DNA of 60,688 bases from Novosphingobium rosa NBRC 15208 (GCF_001598555.1 NZ_BCZE01000008.1:1-60688); one strand, 5' to 3'. Counted from the first letter of the stretch, positions 43,884 through 54,344 are shown. Made by a program: numbers and translations. Notes: generated from the letters alone by a model not told the origin.

Positions 43884-44387
43884 ATGAAACCGACCCGCCC
43901 CCTCAACGAAGGCCCGCCGATCACCCCCGCCGGCTTTGCCGTGCTGCGCGCCCGCTATGACCACCTGCTGGGCACCGAGCGCCCCCAGATCGTCGAGGTC
44001 GTCAGCTGGGCGGCGGGCAATGGCGACCGCTCCGAAAACGGCGACTACCTCTATGGCCGCAAGCGCATGCGCGAGATCGACCGCGAACTCGCGCACCTCG
44101 CCCGCCGCATGAAGGCCGTGCGCGTGGTCGATCCCGCCGGGCAGCAAGACCAGTCGCGCTGCTGGTTCGGCGCGACCGTGACCATCGCGGATGAGGACGA
44201 CAACCACCGCAAACTCACGCTGGTCGGCGATGACGAGCAGGACGCGGGCAAGGGCATGATCGGCTGGTCGGCGCCCTTGTCGCGGGCTTTGCGCGGGGCG
44301 GCTGTGGGGGATCTGCGCCGGGTCGTGCTGCCGGGCGGGGATAAGGAGTGGGAAGTGATCGGGATCGAGTACCCGGTTAAGGGGTGA
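43884..44387 (+). CDS. greB: Transcription elongation factor GreB
   Basis: A 167-residue GreA/GreB-family protein. The N-terminal coiled coil has the tip motif NGDRSENGDYLYGRKRMREIDREL with the paired acidic residues that activate RNA polymerase transcript cleavage. The C-terminal FKBP-like domain holds GATVTIADEDD, MIGWSAPLSRALRGAAVGD and the typical GeGeL-like ending. The basic length and C-terminal pattern fit GreB better than GreA. A complete palindromic element starts 11 bp after the stop. GTG 43866 is an alternative start. Confidence 0.93.
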   Translation: MKPTRPLNEGPPITPAGFAVLRARYDHLLGTERPQIVEVVSWAAGNGDRSENGDYLYGRKRMREIDRELAHLARRMKAVRVVDPAGQQDQSRCWFGATVTIADEDDNHRKLTLVGDDEQDAGKGMIGWSAPLSRALRGAAVGDLRRVVLPGGDKEWEVIGIEYPVKG

Positions 44388-44398
44388 AGAAAGATCGA

Positions 44399-44617
44399 TG
44401 CGAGGGGGTTACCCCCTCGCGCTCCCATGACGTCTTCCGGCGCATGGGCCGTGGCACCCGGTCGTAGCGCTCAGACTATCCACCTGCGGCGCCGCAGGCT
44501 CTAACCCGATAGCGCCCCGCCGCGAATCCAGCCTGCGGCGCGGCGACGTTGCTCCAACGCTGACCCCGATGCGCCACGCAGACAGCAAATGGGAGCGCGA
44601 GGGTGTAACACCCTCGC
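44399..44617 (+). repeat. Complete palindromic element (A-end to B-end), about 219 bp
   Basis: A-end 44399-44428: hairpin GCGAGGGGGTTACCCCCTCGC, then GCTCCCATGACGTCTTCCGG. B-end 44589-44617, inverted: ATGGGAGCGCGAGGGTGTAACACCCTCGC, preceded by GATGCGCCACGCAGACAG. The interior shares GCGGCGCGGCGACGTTGCTCC with the copies at 5817 and 50574. Confidence 0.83.
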
Positions 44618-44979
44618 CTTGTCTCTTCTTAAAGTCTTGAAAAGAAATCGGGCCACAAGGAGCTTCCCTTCTCCTTGCGGCCCGCTCGCTTGAGACATGG
44701 CGCGGACAGGCTTGACTGCCCGCGCCTCTCGCTGACTGCGTCTCGCTTACGTATGCTCTCTAACCCGATTCCCTCGGCTTGGATGCTCTTTAAATGCGGG
44801 GCCCGTCACTTTCCCGCAACAGCGTATCTTTCCCGCCACAGGCACCCCCGCGCAATTTTACGCCTACAACGTATTCCATCACAAAAATGTCATTGCGCGA
44901 TCTTTTCCAACATCACAAAGGCACTTCAGGATGAAAAACGTCGCTCCGGCTGGCCCGGCGCGAATCTGGAGGGATTTCG
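44618..44979. other. Intergenic leader of about 360 bp before the ammonium transporter
   Basis: It contains an imperfect hairpin GGGCCACAAGGAG/CTCCTTGCGGCCC (44651-44684) and AT-rich patches (44850-44925). I see no glnK gene, no clear sigma-54 -24/-12 pair and no known riboswitch. A GGAGGG site lies before the amt ATG. Confidence 0.45.
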
Positions 44980-46296
44980 ATGCAACTTCGCGCGGTCTGG
45001 CGGCCGGGATTCGTGGCGTCCCTGGCGGGCGCTCTGGCGCTGTCGTCGCCAGCTCAGGCCGCGGCGGCCACAACGGGGCCCAGCGGGTCGGATACGGTCT
45101 GGATCATGACGGCCTCGGCGCTGGTGATGCTGATGTGCCTGCCGGGGCTCAGCCTGTTTTACGGCGGTCTTGTGCGGGGGAAGAACTTCCTCTCGGTGCT
45201 GGTGCAGGTGGGCGCGATTGCGGCGGCGGCCTCGCTGCTGTGGGTGCTGGTGGGCTACTCGCTGACCTTCAACGGCGACATCGGCGGCTGGATCGGCGGC
45301 CTCGGCCAGTTCGGCCTTGCCCATCTGGCCCCGGTGCGCAGCGGCACCAACCTGCCTGAAAACAGCTTCGCCCTGTTCCAGCTCTGCTTTGCCGCGATCA
45401 CGCCGGCGCTGATGGCCGGCGCATGGGTGGACCGCGCGCGCTTCGGCTGGGTCGTGGGCTTCTGCGCGCTGTGGGGGCTGGTGGTCTATGTGCCGGTGGC
45501 GCACTGGATCTGGGGCAATGGCTGGATGGTCACGCGGTTTGGCACGCTGGATTTCGCGGGCGGCATCGTGGTGCATACCACGGCGGGCGTCTCGGCGCTG
45601 GTGGCCGCATGGCTGCTGGGGCCGCGCATGGGCTGGCCCAAGACGCTGATGCTGCCGCATAGCCCCTCGCTGACGATGATCGGCGCGGGGCTGCTGTGGG
45701 TGGGCTGGTTCGGCTTCAACGGCGGGTCGACCTTCACCGGCAATGGCGCCGCCGCCAGCGCGATCCTTGCCACGCATACCGCCGCCGCCACCGCCGCCCT
45801 CACCTGGCTGGCGCTGGAGCGGATCGTGGTCGGCAAGCCCACCAGCATTGGCTTCGCCACGGGCGCTGTCGCCGGTCTGGCCACGGTGACCCCGGCGGCG
45901 GGCTTTATCGCGCCGGGCGCGGCGGTGGTGTTCGGCGCGCTGTCGGTCGCGATCTGCTTCCCGATGATCCATCTGGTGAAGAACCGCTGGCGCATCGACG
46001 ATTCGCTCGACGTCTTCGCCGTGCATGGCGTGGGCGGCATGACCGGCTCGATCCTGCTGGCGATCTTCATCGCCCCCTCGCTGGGCGGCGCCGGTTATGC
46101 GCCGGGCATGGATTTCACGCGGCAGCTTGAAGGTCAGGTGCTGGGCGTGGTCGTCACGGCTGCGTGGTCGGCTCTGGCCAGTCTGGCGCTGGGCTGGGGC
46201 GTGGCCAGGATCCTGCCCATGCGCGCCGACGCCGATGAAGAGCGCGAAGGCCTCGACATCACCGCCCATGGCGAACGCGCCTGGGAGATGGATTGA
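44980..46296 (+). CDS. amtB: Ammonium transporter (Amt family)
   Basis: A 438-residue channel with a signal-like N-terminus (PGFVASLAGALALSSPAQA) and eleven spans. Diagnostic Amt motifs are LVMLMCLPGLSLFYGGLVRG, the phenylalanine/tryptophan S1 site region, DFAGGIVVHTTAGVSALVAA (pore His), PLLWVGWFGFNGGS-type LLWVGWFGFNGGSTFTGN, and the second pore His region FAVHGVGGMTGSILLAIFIA. It conducts ammonium/ammonia and is normally controlled by a PII protein; glnK is not adjacent. It follows a 360-bp leader. Confidence 0.94.
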   Translation: MQLRAVWRPGFVASLAGALALSSPAQAAAATTGPSGSDTVWIMTASALVMLMCLPGLSLFYGGLVRGKNFLSVLVQVGAIAAAASLLWVLVGYSLTFNGDIGGWIGGLGQFGLAHLAPVRSGTNLPENSFALFQLCFAAITPALMAGAWVDRARFGWVVGFCALWGLVVYVPVAHWIWGNGWMVTRFGTLDFAGGIVVHTTAGVSALVAAWLLGPRMGWPKTLMLPHSPSLTMIGAGLLWVGWFGFNGGSTFTGNGAAASAILATHTAAATAALTWLALERIVVGKPTSIGFATGAVAGLATVTPAAGFIAPGAAVVFGALSVAICFPMIHLVKNRWRIDDSLDVFAVHGVGGMTGSILLAIFIAPSLGGAGYAPGMDFTRQLEGQVLGVVVTAAWSALASLALGWGVARILPMRADADEEREGLDITAHGERAWEMD

Positions 46297-46339
46297 AATC
46301 ATGCGCTGAAACACGATGAAGTTGCTAAGGGGGCGGTCG

Positions 46340-47176
46340 ATGCGACTGCCCCTTTTTCTTGCCCCGATTCTGGCCCTCTTCGCCGCGCCGCTGCTGGCAG
46401 CCCCGCCCGCCAAGGATGTGGTGCGCGAGGAACGACAGGTCATCATCCACGGCGTGAAGGAAACATGGCGGCTGATCTGGCGCGGCAAGCCCAAGGATAG
46501 CACCTGCAGCCCGCAGGATCTCGACACCGCCGTCGCCTGCCCTTGCAACAGCTTCGCCTATGCGCAGGAGGGCGTTCTGATCCTTGAACGCCAGCGCCCC
46601 CACGCCAAACCGGAACGCCTGCCCCTGGCCCCTTTCTTCGCGCAGGCGGGCTTCAGCCCCAGCGACGCCCCCACCGCCCTGCTGCAACGCTGGCCCTTCG
46701 ACGTGGCCGACATCGGCCGCATGAGCCGCGACAACACCGCCCTGCGCGCCGAAATCCACGCCCGCCCGGCCCCCGCCATCATGCATCTCGTCGATTACAA
46801 CCATGACGGGATCGCCAGCGAATTCCTGCTGCCCATGGGCAACTCCACCTGCGGCCACCGCTACGCCATCGTGGTGGGCATCACGCGCGACAACCCGCAC
46901 CTCCACGCCTTCACCAGCAAGGCCCACCCGCGCCGCCCGCTGCTGCTGCAATTCCACGAGTGGCAGGCGCTGGCCACCTCGCCTCACCCGGCCCCCATCA
47001 TCGACTGGCAGTGCAACGATCACGGCACGGACCGCCGCTCCATGCTGACCATCTCCGCCGACAAAGGCGAAATCCACGGCACGCTGGACCAATACGCCTG
47101 CAAGGCGCCGCCCCCGGCAAACCACGCCGCGAAGCCCAAAGGCAAACCCCGCCGCCTCTCCCGCAAGGTGATCTAG
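46340..47176 (+). CDS. Exported hypothetical protein of about 278 residues
   Basis: ATG 46340 gives a signal peptide (MRLPLFLAPILALFAAPLLA) and a mature domain with cysteines in VACPCNSFAYA, NSTCGHRYAIV and IDWQCNDHG, plus a C-terminal Lys/Pro-rich tail (AKPKGKPRRLSRKVI). The LVDYNHDGIASEFLLP segment resembles a calcium-binding EF-hand-like loop. No family is recognised. It is followed after 32 bp by an exported IalB-like protein, so the pair may be co-transcribed. Confidence 0.65.
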   Translation: MRLPLFLAPILALFAAPLLAAPPAKDVVREERQVIIHGVKETWRLIWRGKPKDSTCSPQDLDTAVACPCNSFAYAQEGVLILERQRPHAKPERLPLAPFFAQAGFSPSDAPTALLQRWPFDVADIGRMSRDNTALRAEIHARPAPAIMHLVDYNHDGIASEFLLPMGNSTCGHRYAIVVGITRDNPHLHAFTSKAHPRRPLLLQFHEWQALATSPHPAPIIDWQCNDHGTDRRSMLTISADKGEIHGTLDQYACKAPPPANHAAKPKGKPRRLSRKVI

Positions 47177-47208
47177 CCCCCGCGCGCCCTTTCTGTCATG
47201 AGAGCGCG

Positions 47209-47697
47209 ATGAAGCGCCTGCTCCTGCTGCTCCCTCTTCTGGCCCTGCCCTCTTCCGCCCTCGCCCGAGACAGCCTCGGCATGTTCGGCGCATGGGGCGC
47301 CTTCCGCGACGCCGCCGTGCCCCGCTGCTACGCCATCGCCATGGCCGAGCCCGGCAGAGGCCCCCGCGCCTTCACCCCCTATGCCGATGTCGGCTCATGG
47401 CCAAAACGCGGCATGCGCGGGCAGTTCCATATGCGCCTCTCCCGTCACCTTGAGGCAGGCCGCCCCGTGGTGCTGAACATCAACGGGCAGAAATGGCGCC
47501 TCGCCTCGGGCGGAGGCGACGCATGGGCCCCCTCCCGGCGCGAGGACGCCGCGATCACCGCCGCGATGCGCTCGGCCAGCGGCATGGTGGTGAGCGCGCA
47601 TGGGGCCGATGGCCATGTGTTCAGCGACAGCTACGTGCTGGACGGGGCGGCGACAGCGATGGATGCCGCGTTGTTGGGGTGTGCTTCGGATCGTTAA
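47209..47697 (+). CDS. Exported IalB-like (invasion-associated locus B) small protein
   Basis: A 162-residue exported protein with a signal peptide ([20 protein letters not shown]). The mature part follows the IalB-like pattern: [57 protein letters not shown], and [19 protein letters not shown]. IalB relatives are small beta proteins of uncertain role in alphaproteobacteria. The family call is by pattern only. A degenerate palindromic repeat follows the stop by 15 bp. Confidence 0.65.
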   Translation: MKRLLLLLPLLALPSSALARDSLGMFGAWGAFRDAAVPRCYAIAMAEPGRGPRAFTPYADVGSWPKRGMRGQFHMRLSRHLEAGRPVVLNINGQKWRLASGGGDAWAPSRREDAAITAAMRSASGMVVSAHGADGHVFSDSYVLDGAATAMDAALLGCASDR

Positions 47698-47712
47698 GAA
47701 GGGAAAGGAAGA

Positions 47713-47737
47713 TGCGAGAGGGTGTAACACCCTTGCA
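47713..47737 (+). repeat. Degenerate palindromic repeat end
   Basis: TGCGAGAGGGTGTAACACCCTTGCA keeps the core hairpin with two mismatches and has lost the GCTCCCAT flank. It lies after the IalB-like gene and 58 bp before the rlmN start. Confidence 0.55.
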
Positions 47738-47795
47738 TGTCCTGCCTTCCTCCCCACCTATCTTTTTCCCGCAAAACGGCGTACAGGCCCGCGCC

Positions 47796-49058
47796 ATGGC
47801 AGACATCGACATCCAGCTTCCCACCTCCATGCCCATTGCCGGTCACATCGACCCGGTGGTGACGCCGCGTGCCGTCACCGCGCGCCCTGATGGCAAGATC
47901 GACCTTCTGGGCCTGCCAAGGGCCGAGATCACCCGCCTGATGACCGAGGCCGGGCTGGATGCGAAGGCGGCGAAGCTGCGCGGCAAGCAGGTGTTCCACT
48001 GGATCTACCACCGCGGCGTCAGCGAGTTCGAAGCGATGACCGACATCGCCAAATCCATGCGCCCCTGGCTGGCCGAGCGCTTCGTGGTGGGCCGCCCGGA
48101 GATCGTCGTCTCGCAGCACAGCGAGGATGGCACGCGCAAGTGGCTGCTCAGCACGGCGGATGGCCATGAGTTCGAGATGGTGTTCATTCCGGACGCCGAT
48201 CGCGGCACCCTCTGCGTGTCGAGCCAAGTCGGCTGCACGCTGAACTGCCGCTTCTGCCACACGGGCACGATGCGTCTGGTGCGCAATCTGACCCCGGGCG
48301 AGATCGTGGGCCAGGTGATGCTGGCGCGCGATGCCCTGGGCGAGTGGCCCAAGGGCGCGATGAACGGGCTGGATGACGAGGAAACCGAGGGCGACTACTC
48401 CGCCGATGGCCGCCTGCTGACCAACATCGTGATGATGGGCATGGGCGAGCCGCTGTATAATTTCGACAATGTGCGCGATGCCCTCAAGATCGTGATGGAT
48501 GGCGACGGGCTGGCTCTGTCCAAGCGCCGCATCACGCTGTCCACCAGCGGCGTGGTGCCGATGATGGCCCGCGCGGGTGAGGAAATCGGCGTCAATCTGG
48601 CCGTTTCGCTGCATGCCGTGAACAAGGATGTGCGCGACGAGATCGTGCCGGTCAACCGCAAGTATGGCATCGAGGAGCTGCTTCAGGCCTGCGCCGATTA
48701 CCCCGGCGCCAGCAACGCTCGCCGCATCACCTTCGAATATGTGATGCTGAAGGACAAGAACGACAGCGACGAGGACGCACGCGAGTTGGTGCGCCTGCTC
48801 AAGCAGTACAAGCTGCCCGCCAAGGTCAATCTGATCCCCTTCAACCCCTGGCCGGGCGCGACTTACGAATGCTCGACGCCCGAGCGGATCCGCCGTTTCT
48901 CGGAGATCGTCTTCGAGGCGGGCATCAGCGCCCCGGTGCGCACGCCGCGCGGCCGCGATATCGACGCGGCCTGCGGCCAGTTGAAGACCGCTGCCAAGAA
49001 GATGAGCCGCGCCGAGCTGGACCGTCTGGTCGAGGAAAAGCAGGCCGCTCTGGGCTGA
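47796..49058 (+). CDS. rlmN: 23S rRNA (adenine2503-C2)/tRNA methyltransferase RlmN
   Basis: A 420-residue radical SAM enzyme that methylates A2503 of 23S rRNA and A37 of some tRNAs. The 4Fe-4S/SAM motif is CTLNCRFC (Cys147, 151, 154); RlmN motifs include [23 protein letters not shown] and the C-terminal [14 protein letters not shown] with the methyl-accepting cysteine. ATG 47796 was chosen over the long upstream frame, which has no similarity. The preceding gene is IalB-like. Confidence 0.96.
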   Translation: MADIDIQLPTSMPIAGHIDPVVTPRAVTARPDGKIDLLGLPRAEITRLMTEAGLDAKAAKLRGKQVFHWIYHRGVSEFEAMTDIAKSMRPWLAERFVVGRPEIVVSQHSEDGTRKWLLSTADGHEFEMVFIPDADRGTLCVSSQVGCTLNCRFCHTGTMRLVRNLTPGEIVGQVMLARDALGEWPKGAMNGLDDEETEGDYSADGRLLTNIVMMGMGEPLYNFDNVRDALKIVMDGDGLALSKRRITLSTSGVVPMMARAGEEIGVNLAVSLHAVNKDVRDEIVPVNRKYGIEELLQACADYPGASNARRITFEYVMLKDKNDSDEDARELVRLLKQYKLPAKVNLIPFNPWPGATYECSTPERIRRFSEIVFEAGISAPVRTPRGRDIDAACGQLKTAAKKMSRAELDRLVEEKQAALG

Positions 49059-49102
49059 TCGCGCTTGGCTCGATGCGGGCGCGGGTCTAGCCTTACGCCC
49101 GC

Positions 49103-49771
49103 ATGGACACGATCGCCTACGACCACTGGTTCACGCCCGCCGAGCTGATCGCGCTGACGGATCGCGTCGGCGCGCAGCTGGCCGAGACCTGCGATATCCG
49201 CTCCCAGATTGGCAAGCCCTATCGCGAGGCGTGGATCGCGGCGCGTTTCGCGGCGATGCGCGGTGCCCAGGCCGTGCGGCTGATCGGCGAGAAGCACTGG
49301 CAGACGCCCGATTTCGCGATCCATCTCGACAATCGCACCCTGCTCTTCGAAAACACCGAGGCCGACGACCCCACCCGCCAGCGCAACCGCGATTATCTGG
49401 ACGCCTGCCACCTCTTCCTCTCGCAGGCCGATTATGCGGTGCTGGGGCCCGGACCCGTTGCGCCGGAACTTTACGCCCAAGAGATAGCCCGGCTGGTCGC
49501 GAAGAAATGCGCCAAGCATTATGCGCGCTGCGACGGGCTGGTGCTGCTCTCTCACGCAGCATGGATTGCAGGGATGCCCACGCCGCCCCAGAGCTGGTGG
49601 GAAGCGGCCTGCGCCGAGGCGCAAACCCACTTCCCCGAGGTCTGGATCTTCCACGACCGCGCCTTCCAGCGCCTTTTCGTCGAGGCTCAGACGCCCGTCA
49701 GCGTGCCCCCCACCGACACCGCCGCGACCTTGCCACCGACCCAGACGTCATCGCCCTCACGGCTGACATAG
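49103..49771 (+). CDS. Hypothetical 222-residue protein
   Basis: A soluble 222-residue protein starting MDTIAYDHWFTPAELIALTD. Conserved-looking segments are IGKPYREAWIAARFAAMRGA, FAIHLDNRTLLFENTEADD and DYAVLGPGPVAPELYAQEI. A mix of Trp, His and acidic residues could form an enzyme core, but no family is recognised. The final 85 bp overlap the convergent phzF-like gene, and the last ~25 residues (PPTDTAATLPPTQTSSPSR) are low-complexity, so the functional part probably ends earlier. Confidence 0.68.
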   Translation: MDTIAYDHWFTPAELIALTDRVGAQLAETCDIRSQIGKPYREAWIAARFAAMRGAQAVRLIGEKHWQTPDFAIHLDNRTLLFENTEADDPTRQRNRDYLDACHLFLSQADYAVLGPGPVAPELYAQEIARLVAKKCAKHYARCDGLVLLSHAAWIAGMPTPPQSWWEAACAEAQTHFPEVWIFHDRAFQRLFVEAQTPVSVPPTDTAATLPPTQTSSPSRLT

Positions 49772-50526
49772 GCGCGGCCATCGGCGCCCACGCAGCGGCC
49801 CTGCGCGGCGACATAGGCCTCGCTCGCCAGCCCGGTTTCGAACAGATACTGCCCGAGACTGGCGTTCAGGCTGCCCGTCACGGGGTCTTCGATGATCGCG
49901 CCGGTCGCACCGGCGAAGAACGTGCGCACCTCCCAGTCGATCCCGGGTTCCTGCGACGGCCCGACAAGCGCCAGATCGGTCGGCACCGGACCGCGCGCGG
50001 GGCACTCCACCGCCAGCACCGCCCCGGCGCTGGCCAGTCGCAGCAATTGCCAGCCCGGCCCATTGTCGGCCCAGACGGCATCCAGCACGGCTTCACGCGG
50101 GAGATTGAGCAGCTTGAGCGCCTCGGCCAGCTCCGTTTCACCCAGCGGCCCGGAGCGGATCAGCGGCGGCGCGCGGAAGGCCAGCTTTTCTCCCGTGAGG
50201 CGCACCTCGACCAGACCCACGCCGCATTGCTGCATCACCACGCCTTCGCGAGCAGGCTTGCCGCCGGCGTTCAGCCATGCCCATGCGGTGCCCAGCGTGG
50301 GATGACCCGCAAAGGGCAGTTCCCCACGCGGGCAGAAGATGCGCACATGGTAATCCGCGCCCGGATCGGTCGGCGGCAGCAGGAAGGTGGTCTCCGAAAA
50401 GCCCAGCCAGCGGGTGAGCTTGATCATCTGCTCATCGCTCAGCCCCTCGCCGCCATGGACCACGGCCAGCGGGTTGCCCGTGAGAGGCCTGTCGCTCGGG
50501 AAAACATCGACCAGATCGAAATTCAT
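49687..50526 (-). CDS. PhzF-family isomerase/epimerase
   Basis: A 279-residue diaminopimelate-epimerase-like protein. Typical blocks are FDLVDVFPSDRPLTGNPLAVV, LARWLGFSETTFLLPP-like LTRWLGFSETTFLLPP, HVRIFCPRGELPFAGHPTLG with the catalytic-type residues, and EDPVTGSLNASLGQYLFE at the C-terminus. Family members catalyse proton shifts in phenazine and other small-molecule pathways, but no phenazine genes are near. It overlaps the convergent hypothetical gene by 85 bp. Confidence 0.9.
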   Translation of the reverse strand: MNFDLVDVFPSDRPLTGNPLAVVHGGEGLSDEQMIKLTRWLGFSETTFLLPPTDPGADYHVRIFCPRGELPFAGHPTLGTAWAWLNAGGKPAREGVVMQQCGVGLVEVRLTGEKLAFRAPPLIRSGPLGETELAEALKLLNLPREAVLDAVWADNGPGWQLLRLASAGAVLAVECPARGPVPTDLALVGPSQEPGIDWEVRTFFAGATGAIIEDPVTGSLNASLGQYLFETGLASEAYVAAQGRCVGADGRAYVSREGDDVWVGGKVAAVSVGGTLTGV

Positions 50527-50573
50527 GGGTGAATATCCTTTCAGGGGATCAGTTTAGGGCGAAAAAAGAAAGA

Positions 50574-50730
50574 TGCGAGGGGGTAACCCCCGCGCGCTCC
50601 CATTTCGTCTCCCGACGATATCGCAGTGGTGCCGCAGGCATCAGGAGTCCTGCTTGCGGCGCAGCGACGTTGCTCTTTGGCCGAACCCTTGGCGCAACGC
50701 AGACATTCAAGGGCGCTTATGGCCCTCGCA
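50574..50730 (+). repeat. Shortened palindromic element (A-end to B-end), about 157 bp
   Basis: A-end 50574-50603: GCGAGGGGGTAACCCCCGCGC then GCTCCCATTTCGTCTCCCGACG. B-end 50710-50730, inverted and internally deleted: AGGGCGCTTATGGCCCTCGCA, preceded by GGCCGAACCCTTGGCGCAACGCAG. It separates divergent phzF and SDR genes and overlaps their promoter space. Confidence 0.78.
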
Positions 50731-50781
50731 TTCTCCTTTTCCTTCTTGCCCCTATCCTCCCCTCCCCTTACCCAAACACAA

Positions 50782-51522
50782 ATGACCACTCCCACCGTCC
50801 TCATCACCGGCGGCGCCAAGCGCATCGGAGCGCAAATGGCGCGCGCTTTCGGAGCGGCGGGCTGGCATGTGATCATCCATTATGGGCACTCGCGCGAGGA
50901 CGCCGAGGCCTTGGCTCAAACGCTGCCCAGCGCAGAAACCGCGCCATGCGATCTGGCCGATGGCGATGCGGCGGTGGCCATGGTGCGGCGCCTGTCCGCC
51001 ACACATCCAAACCTGCGGCTGCTGGTCAATTCCGCGGCGGTGTTTCGCTATGACGGGGGCGACGCCCTCGATCCGGCAATCTTTGCCGAGGCGATGCAGG
51101 TCAATGCGCAGACCCCGGCGCGGATGGCTCAGGTGTTCCTGAAGGGTGCCGATGATGGCCGCATGGTCATCAACATGCTGGATATGAAGCTGGCCAACCC
51201 CAACCCGGATTTCTTCAGCTACACCATGGCCAAGCATGCGCTTTCGGCCACGGTGCGAATGCTGGCGATGGCCTATCCGGCGCATCGCGTTTATGGGCTA
51301 GCGCCGGGCGCGATGATGCCGAGCTGGGACCAGCAGCCCGACGAGCATCTCACCAGCGGGCGGATGAACCTGCTGCAACGGCTGACCGATCCTGCGGAAC
51401 TGGCCGATGCCGCGCTGTTCATGGCCGACGGGGTGCTGGCCAGCGGCGAGACGCTGTTTATCGATTCGGGGCAATTCCTGCTTTCCCAGCCGCGCGACGT
51501 GCTTTACCTGGCCCGCGCATGA
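50782..51522 (+). CDS. Short-chain dehydrogenase/reductase (pteridine reductase-like)
   Basis: A 246-residue SDR. Features are TVLITGGAKRIGAQMARAFG, LVNSAAVFRYDGGD (NSAA in place of NNAG), INMLDMKLANPNPDFFSYTMAKHALSATVRMLAMAY with the Tyr-x-x-x-Lys pair, and a GPG-like APGAMMP. The GGAKRIG start and NSA(A/S) motif are common in FolM/pteridine reductase-like enzymes that act on dihydropterins. Stop and start overlap the next gene by 4 bp (ATGA), so translation is coupled to the hydrolase. Confidence 0.87.
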   Translation: MTTPTVLITGGAKRIGAQMARAFGAAGWHVIIHYGHSREDAEALAQTLPSAETAPCDLADGDAAVAMVRRLSATHPNLRLLVNSAAVFRYDGGDALDPAIFAEAMQVNAQTPARMAQVFLKGADDGRMVINMLDMKLANPNPDFFSYTMAKHALSATVRMLAMAYPAHRVYGLAPGAMMPSWDQQPDEHLTSGRMNLLQRLTDPAELADAALFMADGVLASGETLFIDSGQFLLSQPRDVLYLARA

Positions 51523-52205
51523 GCCCGCTTTTCATCCTCCCCGGCCTGTTGTGCAATCTGTCGATGTTCTCGGCCACGATGGAGGCCTTCCCCGGCGCCA
51601 GCGGAATCGACGATTTCTACGGGCGCGAAACCAGCCTGAGCGCGATGGCGGAGTATGCTCTGGCGCGCGCGCCGGAGCGCTTTGTGCTGCTGGGCCATTC
51701 GATGGGCGCGCGCATCGCGCTGGAGATCATGCGCCGCGCGCCCGAACGTGTCGAAGCGCTGGTGCTGGCCGACACCGGCATCCACCCGATCCAGCCCAAA
51801 GAGCGCGAGAAGCGCTATGCCCTGCGCGACATCGGGCGCGAACAGGGCTTTGCCGCGCTGGTCGATACGTGGCTCCCGCCGATGTTGACGCCTGCCGCCT
51901 TGGCTGACACCGCGCTGGTGGCCGATCTGCGCGCCATGTGCATTTCCGCCGGGCAGACCCGCTTCGAGGAGCAGATCGAGGCCCTGCTGGCCCGGCCCGA
52001 GGTGGAGGGCCTGCTGCCCTCGATCGCCTGCCCCACCCTCTCCATCGTGGGCGAACTGGATCGCTGGAGCCCGGTGGCGCAGCATGAGCAGATCGCGGCG
52101 CTGATCCCCGGCGCGGCGCTGTCGGTGATTGCTGGCGCGGGCCATATGCTGCCTGCGGAAGATCCTGCGGCTTTCATCGGCGCAATCCGCAACTGGCTGG
52201 CCTGA
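51519..52205 (+). CDS. Alpha/beta hydrolase
   Basis: A 228-residue alpha/beta hydrolase. The nucleophile elbow is LLGHSMGARIALEIM (GHSMG), the acid lies after CPTLSIVGELDRWSP, and the terminal His is in AGAGHMLPAEDPAAFI. No lid insertion stands out. It is coupled to an SDR gene upstream; the pair could form a small catabolic or cofactor unit. Substrate is unknown. Confidence 0.88.
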   Translation: MSPLFILPGLLCNLSMFSATMEAFPGASGIDDFYGRETSLSAMAEYALARAPERFVLLGHSMGARIALEIMRRAPERVEALVLADTGIHPIQPKEREKRYALRDIGREQGFAALVDTWLPPMLTPAALADTALVADLRAMCISAGQTRFEEQIEALLARPEVEGLLPSIACPTLSIVGELDRWSPVAQHEQIAALIPGAALSVIAGAGHMLPAEDPAAFIGAIRNWLA

Positions 52206-52268
52206 TCCCAGCGAGGAGCACAGGGCATGAGGCTTCGGCCCCATGCGTCGCTCTCGCCGGAAGACGGA

Positions 52269-52298
52269 ATGGGAGCGCGAGGGTGTAACACCCTCGCA
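52269..52298 (-). repeat. Palindromic repeat, single A-type end (inverted)
   Basis: ATGGGAGCGCGAGGGTGTAACACCCTCGCA, preceded by CGCCGGAAGACGGA, is an A-end in the reverse orientation. It lies between the hydrolase and argG, 106 bp before the argG start, and its partner B-end is not seen. Confidence 0.7.
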
Positions 52299-52404
52299 CC
52301 TTCCTTTTCCTTCTTGCTTCCCGCCCCCTTCCTCCTTGCCCCTGCCCCCCCCGCCTGCTAGTCGCCCGCGCTGATCCTATCCCTCCCAGCGGAGCGCCTG
52401 CCTC

Positions 52405-53616
<1,212 letters not shown>

Positions 53617-53630
53617 GAAGAAGGGATAGG

Positions 53631-53660
53631 TGCGAGGGTGTTACACCCTCGCGCTCCCAT
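53631..53660 (+). repeat. Palindromic repeat, single A-type end
   Basis: TGCGAGGGTGTTACACCCTCGCGCTCCCAT followed by TCCGTCTCCCGGCGCAAGG, starting 14 bp after the argG stop. It mirrors the end at 52269, so argG is bracketed by two inverted A-ends. Confidence 0.72.
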
Positions 53661-53702
53661 TCCGTCTCCCGGCGCAAGGTTTGCTCTGTGCCGAAGCCGA
53701 AT

Positions 53703-53727
53703 GCCCCGCCCTCACCGGCGGGGTTTT
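53703..53727. terminator. Terminator after argG
   Basis: CCCCGCC-CTCA-CCGGCGGGG is a compact hairpin followed by TTTT in the argG direction, and it touches the 3' end of the convergent hypothetical gene. Confidence 0.7.
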
Positions 53728-54308
53728 CATTTGTCGGTGGCAGGTGCCGCATTGCCGATCATGTCGATCTTGAAGCTTTTGTCTCTGGCGCTGACATAGA
53801 TCAGCTCCGCCACAAGGCAGGTCATTTTCCCAAATCGGGTTTCGTCGAAAGCCTCGGGCGCGGACCGCAGCATCACGCCATCGCGGCTTGCCATAAGAAA
53901 CTCCCCCGGCTTGCCGCCGCACCGCTGTTCCAGCGCCTGAGCAAACAGACCGTTCGAGGCAAAATCGGATCTTGCGGGAAAGCCCGCCAGCAAACCGCGC
54001 TTTTCCAACGCCGTGGTGGCGTAAGCCAGCATCTTCTGCCGATCCAGTTCCTCCTGCTGATCGGCATAGGCTTGTTGCATGGCCGCATTTTTGTAAGTGA
54101 CCACCTCAGGCCCGGCAGCCTGCCGAATACAGCCGAACATATCCTTGGTGGCGCCGGCTGGTTCATCGATGATGATCTCGATGCTCTGCAACTCCTGCCG
54201 ATAGACGACAGTCAGCCCTCCGGCCTTCAACCCGCACTGCTGCAGCTTCTGTTCAATCGCATAGGTTGAGGGCGGCGGAGCAGGCGCATCAATCATACCA
54301 ACCCCCAT
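53727..54308 (-). CDS. Hypothetical 193-residue protein
   Basis: From ATG 54308 (MGVGMIDAPAPPPSTYAIEQ) a 193-residue soluble protein with no signal peptide. Segments include KLQQCGLKAGGLTVVYRQEL, the Gln/Glu-rich QQAYADQQEELDRQKMLAYA and the C-terminal VAELIYVSARDKSFKIDMIG. No family is recognised. A longer start at 54371 is possible. It is convergent with argG and on the uvrA strand, 75 bp after the uvrA stop. Confidence 0.65.
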   Translation of the reverse strand: MGVGMIDAPAPPPSTYAIEQKLQQCGLKAGGLTVVYRQELQSIEIIIDEPAGATKDMFGCIRQAAGPEVVTYKNAAMQQAYADQQEELDRQKMLAYATTALEKRGLLAGFPARSDFASNGLFAQALEQRCGGKPGEFLMASRDGVMLRSAPEAFDETRFGKMTCLVAELIYVSARDKSFKIDMIGNAAPATDK

Positions 54309-54344
54309 ATGTTCAACGAAGACGACAACCTTCGCAGCCCGCTG

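Noticed and set aside
44618..44979. A riboswitch in the leader of the ammonium transporter
   Set aside because: Only one imperfect hairpin was seen, with no conserved aptamer core known to me.
50582..50610. GTAACC inside the repeat element at 50582 as a SigF site
   Set aside because: The spacing to the nearest CGT is 17 bp and the hexamer is part of the repeat hairpin itself.
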